DNA of 64,000 bases from JBFLYC01 sp040756735 (GTDB lineage: Bacteria > Bacillota > DSM-16504 > Desulfitibacterales > Desulfitibacteraceae), in NCBI GenBank assembly GCA_040756735.1, contig JBFLYC010000002.1, positions 124,001 to 188,000 of the forward strand, written 5' to 3'. Of the stretch, positions 1 through 8,402 are shown in pieces; positions within the stretch are counted from its first letter, which is position 1, and every line of letters starts with the position of its first letter. A model generated the notes under the pieces. The model saw only the letters and a list, made by a program, of their open reading frames with translations. It was not told where the DNA came from and did no database searches. A program made the translations under genes and the position numbers.

Positions 1-308
1 CCGCAAATTACCTCACCTTGAAATACAGAATGATTCTCCTGGATAAAAACAAGGTCCAATGGAAATGGAGTAAACAAGTCTGACAGTTCATTATAAATTG
101 AACTGTAGAGAATATATCTTTCCCTTGGTCCTGGGAGTGCTTTATCAAATACAATTCCAATATCTACATCTGTCAAAGGATCTGTAATAGCAACTTTTTT
201 ACCTTCTAACAACTTAATCCCTGCTTCAACCTGGGAACCATAAATATATAATAGAGCTATATTGTATTTTTCACAAATCTGTTCTAGTTTTGGTAGGTTG
301 TTGTTCAT
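1..308 (-). CDS. Partial MNT-type nucleotidyltransferase
   Basis: The reading frame opens at an ATG at 308 on the minus strand and runs off the window start, giving about 102 residues. A GSQ motif near residue 25 followed by TDVDIG is the nucleotidyltransferase signature (GS, then DxD) of minimal MNT proteins, often paired with HEPN toxins. The gap between GS and DxD is roughly ten residues longer than usual, which suggests an insertion loop. An AAAGGGGG ribosome binding site lies about 12 bases upstream. The C-terminal half and any HEPN partner lie outside the window, so the toxin-antitoxin role is only inferred from the family. Confidence 0.7.
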   Translation of the reverse strand, partial: MNNNLPKLEQICEKYNIALLYIYGSQVEAGIKLLEGKKVAITDPLTDVDIGIVFDKALPGPRERYILYSSIYNELSDLFTPFPLDLVFIQENHSVFQGEVIC

Positions 309-480
309 GGCAGTTGTGCCCCCTTTGATGGCTTTAATTATACCATTTAATGGTATTTAAGGAAAGGCAGGATTTGTTCCATAGGTTTTTAGTGCAATTT
401 TTGGGCCAAATGGATATAATAAGTAGGATAATAATAAGTAGGATAATAACCAGAGCAAATAATTAGAGGAGAGGTTTTAA

Positions 481-1341
481 GTGCCCTCTTTTATCAATAA
501 GCAAACCATAATTGACTATTTCGGTATTTTAATTGGAGTTATAATTACTGCCCTGTCTTTAGTTTTGTTCATGGTTCCCAATAAAATTGCAGCCGGGGGA
601 GTAAGTGGTCTGGCAACGGTGGTGTTTCATGTACTTGGATTTCCTGTGGGTATGACCATGCTCGCCATCAATATCCCCCTTTTTCTTTTCAGCGTAAAGG
701 AATTAGGGGTAAGGTTCGGGTTAAAAACCTTGTTTGGGACTATCACCCTTTCTGTAGTAATTGACCTTTTAGAGCCTGCAGTTACTCCCTTAACTAGGGA
801 CCCTCTTCTTGCCGCCCTTTATGGAGGGGTTCTTGCAGGCGTGGGTATCGGTATAGTATTTAAATTTGGTGGTACTACAGGTGGCACCGACTTGGGAGCT
901 CAGCTTTTGAGGAAGTTTACAGGCATTAGTTCCGGTCAGGGGCTTTTGATCATTGATGCTTTTGTCATTACAATGGCTGCCATCTTTTTTAATGTGGAAC
1001 TGGCATTATTTGCTTTAATCGGCTTGATTGCTACTACCAAACTAATTGATATTGTCCAGGAAGGGTTTCACTATGCCAGGGCTGCTTTAATAGTTACAAA
1101 TAATCCTGAGGAAATAACCAGGGGTATCTTTGAACATCTAAACAGGGGCGCTACTATCCTTAAAGGAATGGGTGCCTATACCAGGCAGGAGAAGGATGTA
1201 CTGCTTGTAGTTATCAGCCGGGCCGAAGTAACGCGCCTAAAGACCATAGTACATAGAATGGATAATAAAGCCTTTGTGATTATTACCCATGTACATGAAG
1301 CGTTGGGTGAAGGCTTTAAAGATTTGGCTGACAAAGCCTAA
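481..1341 (+). CDS. YitT-family membrane protein (DUF161 + DUF2179)
   Basis: A 286-residue integral membrane protein of the YitT/YebE group. The first 200 residues hold five or six hydrophobic segments and the family's glycine-rich GGTTGGTDLGAQLL stretch near residue 130. The last 65 residues form the soluble DUF2179 domain (ITRGIFEHLNRGATIL...). The GTG start at 481 follows an AGGAGAGG ribosome binding site. A possible -10 (TATAAT, 415-420) lies upstream. The stop is about 30 bases before the transketolase N subunit, so the genes may be cotranscribed. Transport has been suggested for the family, but no substrate is established and none can be read from the sequence. Confidence 0.88.
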   Translation: MPSFINKQTIIDYFGILIGVIITALSLVLFMVPNKIAAGGVSGLATVVFHVLGFPVGMTMLAINIPLFLFSVKELGVRFGLKTLFGTITLSVVIDLLEPAVTPLTRDPLLAALYGGVLAGVGIGIVFKFGGTTGGTDLGAQLLRKFTGISSGQGLLIIDAFVITMAAIFFNVELALFALIGLIATTKLIDIVQEGFHYARAALIVTNNPEEITRGIFEHLNRGATILKGMGAYTRQEKDVLLVVISRAEVTRLKTIVHRMDNKAFVIITHVHEALGEGFKDLADKA

Positions 1342-1372
1342 AAATATAACATTAGTCAGTGGAGGTAAATGT

Positions 1373-2200
1373 ATGGAGCTTCAAGAAAAACAAGATTTAG
1401 CCAAAGTTGCAAACACTATCAGGCAGGAGATAGTCAAGATGATTGGGCAGGCCGGTTCCGGCCATCCGGGCGGGTCCTTGTCGGGAGCCGATATCTTGAC
1501 TGTGCTTTATTTCAAGCGGCTCAGGATTGATCCCACAAACCCCATGGATCCCGGCAGGGATAGGTTTGTTTTATCCAAGGGGCACGCAGCACCTCTTTTA
1601 TATGCCACCCTGGCAGAAAAAGGGTTCTTCTCAAAGGACAAGCTGGCAACTCTCAGGAAATTAAACAGTGATCTGCAGGGTCATCCTGATATGAAAGCCT
1701 TACCTGGTGTGGAGATGTCCACAGGTTCTTTGGGACAGGGGATGGCAGTTGCCGGAGGAATAGCCCTGGCTGGGAAAATGGACAATGCTCGTTACAGGGT
1801 TTATGCCCTGGTTGGTGACGGCGAAGTCCAGGAAGGGCTTGTCTGGGAAGCAGCCATGCTGGCTGCCCATTATAAACTGGACAACTTCACAGTTATTTTA
1901 GACCACAATGGTTTGCAGATTGACGGCAGGATAGAAGAAGTAATGAATCCTGAACCCATAGCAGACAAGTGGAGGGCCTTTGGATGGAATGTCCTGGAGA
2001 TTGATGGGCACGATCTGGAGCAAATTGACCAGGCGCTGGAAGCAGCAGCAATGCACCAGGGGCAGCCCACCATCATAGTGGCAAGGACTGTCAAAGGCAG
2101 GGGAGTTTCTTTCATGGAAAATATTGCTGACTGGCATGGAAAAGCCAGCAGTATGGAAGAAACCGAGAAGGCCTTAACCGAACTGCGCAGCCTGCTTTAA
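1373..2200 (+). CDS. Transketolase, N-terminal subunit
   Basis: This is the thiamine-diphosphate-binding half of a split transketolase, which moves two-carbon ketol units between sugar phosphates in the non-oxidative pentose phosphate pathway. GHPGGSLSGADIL lies near residue 28, SKGHAAPLLYA near 65, and the ThDP/metal motif GDGEVQEG near 149 is followed by the expected Asn (LDHNGLQ). I place the start at ATG 1373 because GGAGG directly precedes it; a longer frame from 1289 would overlap the upstream gene and has no such site. The 275-residue length fits the two-subunit type. The C-terminal subunit follows after 22 bases. Confidence 0.93.
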   Translation: MELQEKQDLAKVANTIRQEIVKMIGQAGSGHPGGSLSGADILTVLYFKRLRIDPTNPMDPGRDRFVLSKGHAAPLLYATLAEKGFFSKDKLATLRKLNSDLQGHPDMKALPGVEMSTGSLGQGMAVAGGIALAGKMDNARYRVYALVGDGEVQEGLVWEAAMLAAHYKLDNFTVILDHNGLQIDGRIEEVMNPEPIADKWRAFGWNVLEIDGHDLEQIDQALEAAAMHQGQPTIIVARTVKGRGVSFMENIADWHGKASSMEETEKALTELRSLL

Positions 2201-2222
2201 GGCAAAAAAGGAGGTTATATAA

Positions 2223-3176
2223 ATGCAAAAGATTGCTACCAGAGATGCCTATGGCAAAACATTAGTTGAGCTGGGGAAAAAATTTGACAACTTGGTAGTT
2301 TTAGATGCCGACCTATCTAAATCCACCAAAACCGCCCTTTTTAAAGAGGCTTATCCTAATAGATTTTTTAATGTGGGTATAGCCGAGCAGAACTTGATTT
2401 GTGCTGCTGCAGGTTTATCCCTGGGGGGTAAGGTGCCTTTTGCCAGTACCTTTGCCATGTTTGCCTCCGGCAGGGGGTTTGAGCAAATTCGCAATTCGGT
2501 TTGTTATCCACGTTTAAATGTGAAGATTGCCGTTACTCATGCAGGTATTACAGTAGGGGAGGATGGAGCTTCCCACCAGGCCAATGAAGATGTGGCATGC
2601 ATGAGGGCTATCCCTAATATGTCCGTCCTAGTTCCGGCAGATGCTGTAGAGACTGAGCAAATTGTTGAAGCAGCTTATCATTATGATGGTCCTGTCTATA
2701 TCCGATTAGGCAGGCTGGCGGTACCGGTAATTTATGATGAAAGTTATAAATTCCAGTGGGGCAGGGCAAGCAGGCTTAAGGAAGGCAGGGACGCATCCAT
2801 TATTGCCATTGGCTTAATGGTAAGTAAAGCCATAGAGGCAGCGGAACTTTTGGCTGAAGAGGGTATCAAGGTTTCGGTCTACAACATGTCAACAGTTAAG
2901 CCCTTGGATGTACAAGCTATTGAGGAAGCAGCTGAAAATGGATGCATAGTTACTGCAGAGGAACATGTTCTTATCGGGGGATTGGGCAGTGCGGTGGCGG
3001 AAGTCTTAGGCGAGAGATGCCCGGTTCCATTAGAGAGAGTTGGTCTCAAAGATACCTTTGGAGAATCCGGCAAGCCTGATGAACTTTTGAAAAAATACGG
3101 CCTCACCGCAGGGGATATAGCTGCAGCTGTGATTAGAGCCATGGACAGAAAACATCCATGTAAACATAGAACATAA
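2223..3176 (+). CDS. Transketolase, C-terminal subunit
   Basis: The pyrimidine-binding plus C-terminal half of the split transketolase, 317 residues. VGIAEQNL at residues 51-58 carries the catalytic glutamate (E55) that activates the ThDP cofactor. HAGITVGEDGASHQ near residue 108 is the substrate-phosphate region of the family. The C-terminal Rossmann-like domain begins near residue 190. An AAGGAGGTTATATAA ribosome binding site precedes the ATG. It pairs with the N subunit directly upstream to form the active enzyme. The repeat array downstream begins about 20 bases after the stop, so the 3' end of this transcript may run into it. Confidence 0.93.
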   Translation: MQKIATRDAYGKTLVELGKKFDNLVVLDADLSKSTKTALFKEAYPNRFFNVGIAEQNLICAAAGLSLGGKVPFASTFAMFASGRGFEQIRNSVCYPRLNVKIAVTHAGITVGEDGASHQANEDVACMRAIPNMSVLVPADAVETEQIVEAAYHYDGPVYIRLGRLAVPVIYDESYKFQWGRASRLKEGRDASIIAIGLMVSKAIEAAELLAEEGIKVSVYNMSTVKPLDVQAIEEAAENGCIVTAEEHVLIGGLGSAVAEVLGERCPVPLERVGLKDTFGESGKPDELLKKYGLTAGDIAAAVIRAMDRKHPCKHRT

Positions 3177-3196
3177 TATAGTGGTCAGTCGTTAGT

Positions 3197-3820
3197 GATT
3201 CGAAGGACGGCATGATTCGAGTGATTCGAGGGACGGTTCCCTGATTCATTTGAGAAAGTGATTCGAGGGACGGTTCCCTGATTCATTTGAGAAAGTGATT
3301 CGAGGGACGGTTCCCTGATTCATTTGAGAAAGAACAAAATCGTTGCCTGATTTGATTGAAAATGACGGAGTGAATTTTGAATCGGAGAACCGTCCCCTGA
3401 TTCATGGAACCGTCCCCTGATTCATGATTGAAAATGACGGAGTGAATTTTGAATCGGAGAACCGTCCCCTGATTCAGAAGGACGGCATGATTCGAGTGAT
3501 TCGAGGGACGGTTCCTGATTCGAGGGACGGTTCCCTGATTCATTTGAGAAAGTGATTCGAGGGACGGTTCCCTGATTCATTTGAGAAAGAACAAAATCGT
3601 TGCCTGATTTGATTGAAAATGACGGAGTGAATTTTGAATCGGAGAACCGTCCCCTGATTCAGAAGGACGGCATGATTCGAGTGATTCGAGGGACGGTTCC
3701 CTGATTCATTTGAGAAAGAACAAAATCGTTGCCTGATTTGATTGAAAATGACGGAGTGAATTTTGAATCGGAGAACCGTCCCCTGATTCACCCTTCACAC
3801 CCTGATTCACATGATTCACA
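3197..3820. repeat. Array of GATTC-ended GGGACGGTTC hairpin repeats
   Basis: About 620 bases made entirely of shuffled copies of one element. The left arm reads GATTCGAGGGACGGTTCCC followed by TGATTCA. The right arm reads GAATCGGAGAACCGTCCCC followed by TGATTCA. The arms are near inverted complements separated by a conserved 50-60 base middle (TTTGAGAAAGAACAAAATC...GACGGAGTGAATTTT). Left arms are tandemly repeated three times near 3220-3330 and twice near 3490-3575; right arms occur alone near 3400-3430. Open frames crossing this region on both strands are artefacts of the repeats. No gene lies between 3177 and 4072. Confidence 0.9.
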
Positions 3821-3844
3821 TATTCATGGGAATCATAACAAGGA

Positions 3845-3880
3845 TAGACTTCTTAACATCGTAACGAAGTCTATTTTTTT
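3845..3880 (+). terminator. Rho-independent terminator
   Basis: The stem TAGACTTC (3845-3852) pairs with GAAGTCTA (3866-3873) around a 13-base loop and is followed by seven T residues. It lies after the repeat array and before ftsE, and would end transcription from the transketolase genes. Confidence 0.75.
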
Positions 3881-4072
3881 ATGCCAAATTTTAGAAAGCT
3901 TTAGAAACCTTGATTTTCTTGGAGGAATTCAAGGTTTAATGTCGAAATAGGCTAAAAGCAGGGTCAAAGTTGGATAAAGACAAATATAATCACATATATT
4001 CCGTAAAAACCTCGAGTTTTTGTACATCATTGCGTATATATATTATAGGGAATGAACTAGGGAGTGGTATCT

Positions 4073-4753
4073 TTGATTCAGTTTTGCAATGTCACCAAGG
4101 TCTATGATAATGGCACCACCGCTCTTAATAATATAAATCTTAAGGTGGAAAAAGGTGAGTTTGTTTTTTTAGTTGGACCCAGTGGAGCCGGTAAGTCCAC
4201 ATTACTCAGTCTCTTATTTCGTGAAGAACTACCTACAAAAGGCCAGATATTTCTGGCAGGACGTAATTTAGTTAGGGCTAAACGCAGGGAACTGCCTGGT
4301 ATACGCAGGACAATGGGAGTTGTTTTTCAGGATTTCAGGCTGCTTCCTGATAGAACAGTTTTTGAAAATGTAGCCTTTGCCTTGGAAGTTCTTCAGTATC
4401 GCAAAAGGGACATTTTGAAGCTGGTACCTATTGTCTTGGAACAAGTAGGAATCATGCACCGGGCAAAAAACTTCCCCAGGCAGCTGTCAGGGGGGGAACA
4501 GCAGAGGACTGCCATAGCCCGTGCTATTATTAATAATCCTCCTCTGTTGGTAGCTGATGAACCCACAGGCAACCTTGATCCCAAGACTTCTATGGAAATC
4601 ATGAAGCTCTTAGAAGAGATCAATTATAAAGGAACTACTGTTCTAATAGCTACCCATGATAGAGATATTGTGGATACCATGCATAAAAGAGTTGTAGCTC
4701 TTCATAACGGCAGCTTGGCTCGGGATGAAAAAGAAGGGAGCTACAATTCATGA
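4073..4753 (+). CDS. ftsE: Cell division ATP-binding protein FtsE
   Basis: The ABC-type ATPase of the FtsEX complex, which couples ATP hydrolysis to periplasmic or wall-side activation of peptidoglycan hydrolases. Walker A is GPSGAGKST (K41), the signature is LSGGEQQR near residue 138, and Walker B plus D-loop is LLVADEPTGNLDP near 160. I prefer the TTG at 4073, which gives the family's usual MIQF start and has GGGAG about eight bases upstream; a GTG at 4064 in the same frame would add three residues but overlaps that site. It overlaps ftsX by four bases (ATGA), showing translational coupling. Confidence 0.95.
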   Translation: MIQFCNVTKVYDNGTTALNNINLKVEKGEFVFLVGPSGAGKSTLLSLLFREELPTKGQIFLAGRNLVRAKRRELPGIRRTMGVVFQDFRLLPDRTVFENVAFALEVLQYRKRDILKLVPIVLEQVGIMHRAKNFPRQLSGGEQQRTAIARAIINNPPLLVADEPTGNLDPKTSMEIMKLLEEINYKGTTVLIATHDRDIVDTMHKRVVALHNGSLARDEKEGSYNS

Positions 4754-5637
4754 AACCACGTACAATCTTGTACTTTTTTAAACAAGCAGGCAAGTCAATA
4801 TTTCGTCATGGATGGATGGGAACTGCCTCTGTCCTTACTACAGCGATAGCGCTGCTTATTTTCGGAGTATTTGTTTTAGGTATGATGAATATCAACCTGA
4901 TTTCTGGGCATGTTGAGTCAACACTGGAGATTATTGTTTGGCTCCAAGATGACGCTGATGAAGAAACCGTACAAAATGTTGGGACCTATCTGCGCAATCT
5001 GAGTCAGATTACCCAGGTAAGACATGTTTCCAAGGAAGAAGGACTGGCTATGCTCAACAAGGAGTTTGGTTCCGGCTATGACCTCCTTTGGACTCTTGGC
5101 GGTGAAAATCCCCTTCCGGATTTTTATGTAGTCAAGGTAAACAATCCTGAACTAGTTAGAGCCATCGCCCAAAGAATTGCTAATCTGCCCCCTGTAGAAA
5201 AGGTGGATTATGGACAGGATTATTTGGATAAAGTATTATCTTTGTTGTATTGGATAAGGATGGTTGGGCTAGGGGCAGTTGGTCTGCTGGCAGCAGCATC
5301 GGTCTTTCTGATAGGTAACACAGTTCGATTGACAGTGTATGCCAGGTCCAATGAAATTTCTATCATGAAATATTTAGGCGCAACAAATTGGTTTGTTCGT
5401 TGGCCGTTTTTGATAGAGGGAATGTTTTTAGGTACTATTGGTTCATTTATTGCAGCAACGTTCCTGTATTTCGGATATAATGTGCTGATACAGCATTTGG
5501 CTCCAGCTATAAGCTTTGTCCCGCTAATTCAGGACAAGGAACTTCTCATGCAGATTTCAGGGATGCTGGTGGTAGCAGGCGCTTTATTAGGAGGACTGGC
5601 CAGCTTCATATCCCTGGGGAGATATTTGCGGTTTTAA
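4750..5637 (+). CDS. ftsX: Cell division protein FtsX (permease-like)
   Basis: A 295-residue membrane partner of FtsE with the classic four-helix layout: one helix near residues 20-47, an extracellular domain of about 110 residues, then three helices near 165-190, 215-245 and 265-288. The outer domain contacts coiled-coil hydrolases in other bacteria. The gene directly downstream encodes exactly such a hydrolase, which supports a working FtsE-FtsX-hydrolase module. The start overlaps the ftsE stop. Confidence 0.95.
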   Translation: MKPRTILYFFKQAGKSIFRHGWMGTASVLTTAIALLIFGVFVLGMMNINLISGHVESTLEIIVWLQDDADEETVQNVGTYLRNLSQITQVRHVSKEEGLAMLNKEFGSGYDLLWTLGGENPLPDFYVVKVNNPELVRAIAQRIANLPPVEKVDYGQDYLDKVLSLLYWIRMVGLGAVGLLAAASVFLIGNTVRLTVYARSNEISIMKYLGATNWFVRWPFLIEGMFLGTIGSFIAATFLYFGYNVLIQHLAPAISFVPLIQDKELLMQISGMLVVAGALLGGLASFISLGRYLRF

Positions 5638-5642
5638 GGTCA

Positions 5643-5754
5643 GGGGACACACCTATTCAACAGGATGCACGATGCATGAGACAGGAAGCAGGATTTGTTC
5701 ATGCCTCTTGCTTCATGTTTCTTGCTTCCTGAATTGAGGAATGTCCCCAACGTA
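5643..5754. repeat. Composite GGGGACACACC / GGAATGTCCCC hairpin element
   Basis: The element opens with GGGGACACACCT and closes with TTGAGGAATGTCCCCAACG, which are imperfect inverted complements. Between them is a second inverted segment running from ATGCATGAGACAGGAAGCAG to TTGCTTCCTG. A copy of the whole composite lies at 49259-49366, after hppA. A further GGGGACGGGAAGTTCCC fragment follows here at 5760-5776. Confidence 0.85.
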
Positions 5755-5811
5755 AAAAAGGGGACGGGAAGTTCCCTAAATATATAACCTTAAAGAGAAA
5801 GGGGTGAGACA

Positions 5812-6948
5812 TTGAAAAAAGGAATAGCACTAGTTTTAGCTCTGCTGATTATGGCTTTTTCATTGAGTATTGCATCTGCTGACGAATTAGAAAACCTGAA
5901 GAAACAGCAGAATGAATTAGAGAGGAAGATGCAGGATGGACAAAGGGCCCTGCAGCAAAAGCAGCAGCAGTTTTCCAGTTTGTCGGAGCAAGTGCGATAT
6001 CTGGAAAACCAGATTTCCAGAGTTGAGCGCGAACTGGCAACCCTTAACACAAATTTAAAAAATGCTGAAAAGCGTGTGACTGAAGCTGAGGAAGAACTAC
6101 ATCAGATCGAAAGTGATCTGCAGGAACGAGTAGAACTCTTCAAGCAACGCCTCAAACGAATTTACCAGAATGGTGATGTAAGTTTATTTGAAGTGTTGAC
6201 CGAGTCTACCAGTTTAACTGACTTCCTTGTTCGCTTCGAACTGCTCAAGAAGATTGCCCAGCAGGATATGGCAATGGTTGAAGAGATTGACCGCCAGCGT
6301 CTAAAAGCTGAAGAAAAGAAAGAAGAATTGGAAAAAAGAAGAGATAATGTTGCTCTGCTTAAGAAGCAAAGTGAAGCCAAGAAGGCCCAGCTGGAAGAGC
6401 AAAGAAAAGAGCAGCAAGCTTTCCTTGCTCAGGTTAATCAGGAAAAATCTGTTATTGAGAGGGCTCTAGCTGAGTTAGAAGCTGATTCAGTTAAACTAGC
6501 TTCAAGGATAAGGGAAATTCAGCTTAGCAGAAACAGGAGCGGCCTTTTAGCCCCTACAGGAAAGTTTGCCTGGCCGACACCAGGTTACACCAGGATAACC
6601 TCTGATTATGGGATGAGGGTACACCCTATACTTAAAACCAGGAGCATGCATACAGGAATAGACATTGCTGCACCAAACGGAAGTAAAGCCGTGGCAGGAG
6701 AAGTGGGCGAGGTCATATATGCTGGTTGGTTTGGCGGTTATGGCTGGACAGTTGTTTTAGACCATGGCGGTGGCATTTCATCCATGTATCCACATTTGTC
6801 TAAGATAACCGTTAAGGAAGGTCAGATTGTGGGCAGGGGAGAAGAGGTTGGTAAAGTTGGTACAAGCGGTTTAAGTACAGGTCCTCATATCCACTTTGAA
6901 GTCCGCAAAGAAGGCGACCCTATTAACCCCTGGCCTTATTTGAAGTAA
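5812..6948 (+). CDS. Coiled-coil M23 peptidoglycan hydrolase (EnvC/PcsB-like)
   Basis: A secreted murein endopeptidase of 378 residues. Residues 1-24 form a Sec signal peptide (LALLIMAFSLSIASA), residues 25-245 a long heptad-rich coiled coil, and about 260-375 a LytM/M23 domain. The zinc motif is intact: H280 and D284 in HTGID, and HIH at 359-361. It is therefore probably an active enzyme rather than a degenerate activator like E. coli EnvC. It sits immediately after ftsEX, whose extracellular loop probably binds the coiled coil and switches the enzyme on. Translation starts at a TTG 8 bases after GGGGTGAG. Confidence 0.93.
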   Translation: MKKGIALVLALLIMAFSLSIASADELENLKKQQNELERKMQDGQRALQQKQQQFSSLSEQVRYLENQISRVERELATLNTNLKNAEKRVTEAEEELHQIESDLQERVELFKQRLKRIYQNGDVSLFEVLTESTSLTDFLVRFELLKKIAQQDMAMVEEIDRQRLKAEEKKEELEKRRDNVALLKKQSEAKKAQLEEQRKEQQAFLAQVNQEKSVIERALAELEADSVKLASRIREIQLSRNRSGLLAPTGKFAWPTPGYTRITSDYGMRVHPILKTRSMHTGIDIAAPNGSKAVAGEVGEVIYAGWFGGYGWTVVLDHGGGISSMYPHLSKITVKEGQIVGRGEEVGKVGTSGLSTGPHIHFEVRKEGDPINPWPYLK

Positions 6949-7014
6949 AAGCTGGAAGTGAGAGATTAGCAATAAGAAGTCAAAAATGAGAAGTAATTTA
7001 AAGAGATTAGTGTG

Positions 7015-7057
7015 ATACATAAAAAGCGGTGGTTTTAACCATTGCTTTTTTATGTAT
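7015..7057. terminator. Long hairpin terminator, possibly bidirectional
   Basis: ATACATAAAAAGC pairs with GCTTTTTTATGTAT around an inner GGTGGTT/AACCATT stem. The T run is on the 3' arm, as expected for a terminator of the ftsEX-hydrolase transcript. The matching A run on the 5' arm allows termination from the other side as well. Confidence 0.7.
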
Positions 7058-7189
7058 AATTAAATGAAGGGTAAATAACAAAGATAGCGTAAATAATAAT
7101 GTAAAAAGTCATAGAATATACTATTATGAAAAACAGAGCTTGAATATTTACTGTGCAAAGCATACAGGTTAATGAGGGCGGTGGTAGAT

Positions 7190-8359
7190 ATGTTTAAAAA
7201 AATAGCTTATGGGTTGTTAGTTCTTGTCATAATTGTTTCACTTCTTGTAACATCAGGTTTAAGCTATCTGCTTTTTACCAATTATGATAATCTGGGCCGA
7301 TTAATTAAAACGTATACCTTGATCAAGGCTCAGGCTCTGGAGCCCATCAGCAATGACGAACTAATTTTGGGGGCAATGGAAGGAATGATTAACGCCCTTG
7401 AAGACCCTTACTCAGTTTATCTGGACGAAGCCACTTATGAAAACTTACAGGAACGCATGAGGGGAACTTATGGAGGAGTTGGCCTTTTGATAACCAAGGA
7501 TAAGGACGGGAAGCTTGTTGTGGTATCTCCTTTTAGAGGTACTCCTGCTCACAGGGAAGGTATTGTTTCCGGTGATTTGATAACAAAAATCAATGGGCAA
7601 AGTACTGACGAAATGGACTTAGAAATGGCTGCATCATTAATGCAGGGTGAACCTGGAACGGATGTAGTAATCATCACCTTTAGAGAAAACAGGGGTGAAA
7701 AGGAGATTAAGATCACCAGGGAGGTTATTACCATTCCTTCAGTGGATGGCTCCATCATTACTGAAGCTCCTGATATAGCTTACATTTCATTGACCATGTT
7801 TAATGAAAATACGGCAAGCGAGTTGTCCAGGTTTCTGATGGAGCTTAAAGGTGAAGGGTATAAGGGACTTGTCCTGGATTTAAGAAACAATCCGGGAGGA
7901 AACCTGAATGCTGCTGTAGAAGTTGCTGATTTCTTCATTCCGGAAGGGCCGGTGGTGCATATTGTCAGCAAATATGGGTCTAATTCCTTCAAAGCTGCAG
8001 GGCCTCCCATTAACGTGCCCATGGTGGTGCTGGTTAATTCAGGCAGCGCCAGCGCTTCAGAGATTGTAGCAGGAGCTATTCAGGATACAGGGGTAGGCAT
8101 TCTAGTGGGTGAAAAAACATTTGGCAAGGGGTTGGTGCAGACTATTTTCCCCATAGGTGAAAAAGCGGCCCTGAAACTGACTACAGCAAAATATCTTACA
8201 CCCAATAAACAGGATATCAATGAAAAGGGAATTGAGCCTGATGTAGAAGTAATAGTGACCCCAGAGGAACTTATGAATGCCTTGATAGAAGCGCCTAACC
8301 CTAAAGATGATCCACAGCTTCAAAAGGCCATAGAATTATTAAGACAGAAAATCCAGTAA
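7190..8359 (+). CDS. Carboxy-terminal processing protease (S41, CtpA/CtpB-like)
   Basis: A membrane-anchored serine protease. It has an N-terminal transmembrane segment (GLLVLVIIVSLLVTSGLSYLL), a PDZ domain near residues 90-165, and an S41 catalytic core with the Ser-Lys dyad: the Ser of SGSASASE (about S288) and the Lys of TFGKG (about K313). Length with the ATG at 7190 is 389 residues; an ATG at 7172 in frame is possible, but GGCGGTGG sits correctly only for 7190. Placement after FtsEX and a LytM hydrolase matches ftsEX-ctpB order in Bacillus. Such proteases trim wall hydrolases or sporulation factors; the substrate here is unknown. Confidence 0.92.
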   Translation: MFKKIAYGLLVLVIIVSLLVTSGLSYLLFTNYDNLGRLIKTYTLIKAQALEPISNDELILGAMEGMINALEDPYSVYLDEATYENLQERMRGTYGGVGLLITKDKDGKLVVVSPFRGTPAHREGIVSGDLITKINGQSTDEMDLEMAASLMQGEPGTDVVIITFRENRGEKEIKITREVITIPSVDGSIITEAPDIAYISLTMFNENTASELSRFLMELKGEGYKGLVLDLRNNPGGNLNAAVEVADFFIPEGPVVHIVSKYGSNSFKAAGPPINVPMVVLVNSGSASASEIVAGAIQDTGVGILVGEKTFGKGLVQTIFPIGEKAALKLTTAKYLTPNKQDINEKGIEPDVEVIVTPEELMNALIEAPNPKDDPQLQKAIELLRQKIQ

Positions 8360-8402
8360 AAACAATCAAGTAAAATAAGGAAATGAATAAGTTGGTGACA
8401 AG

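Noticed and set aside
3283..3791. Minus-strand frames MNQGTVLRFKIHSVIF...
   Set aside because: Fully inside the GATTC repeat array, with periodic translation; not genes.
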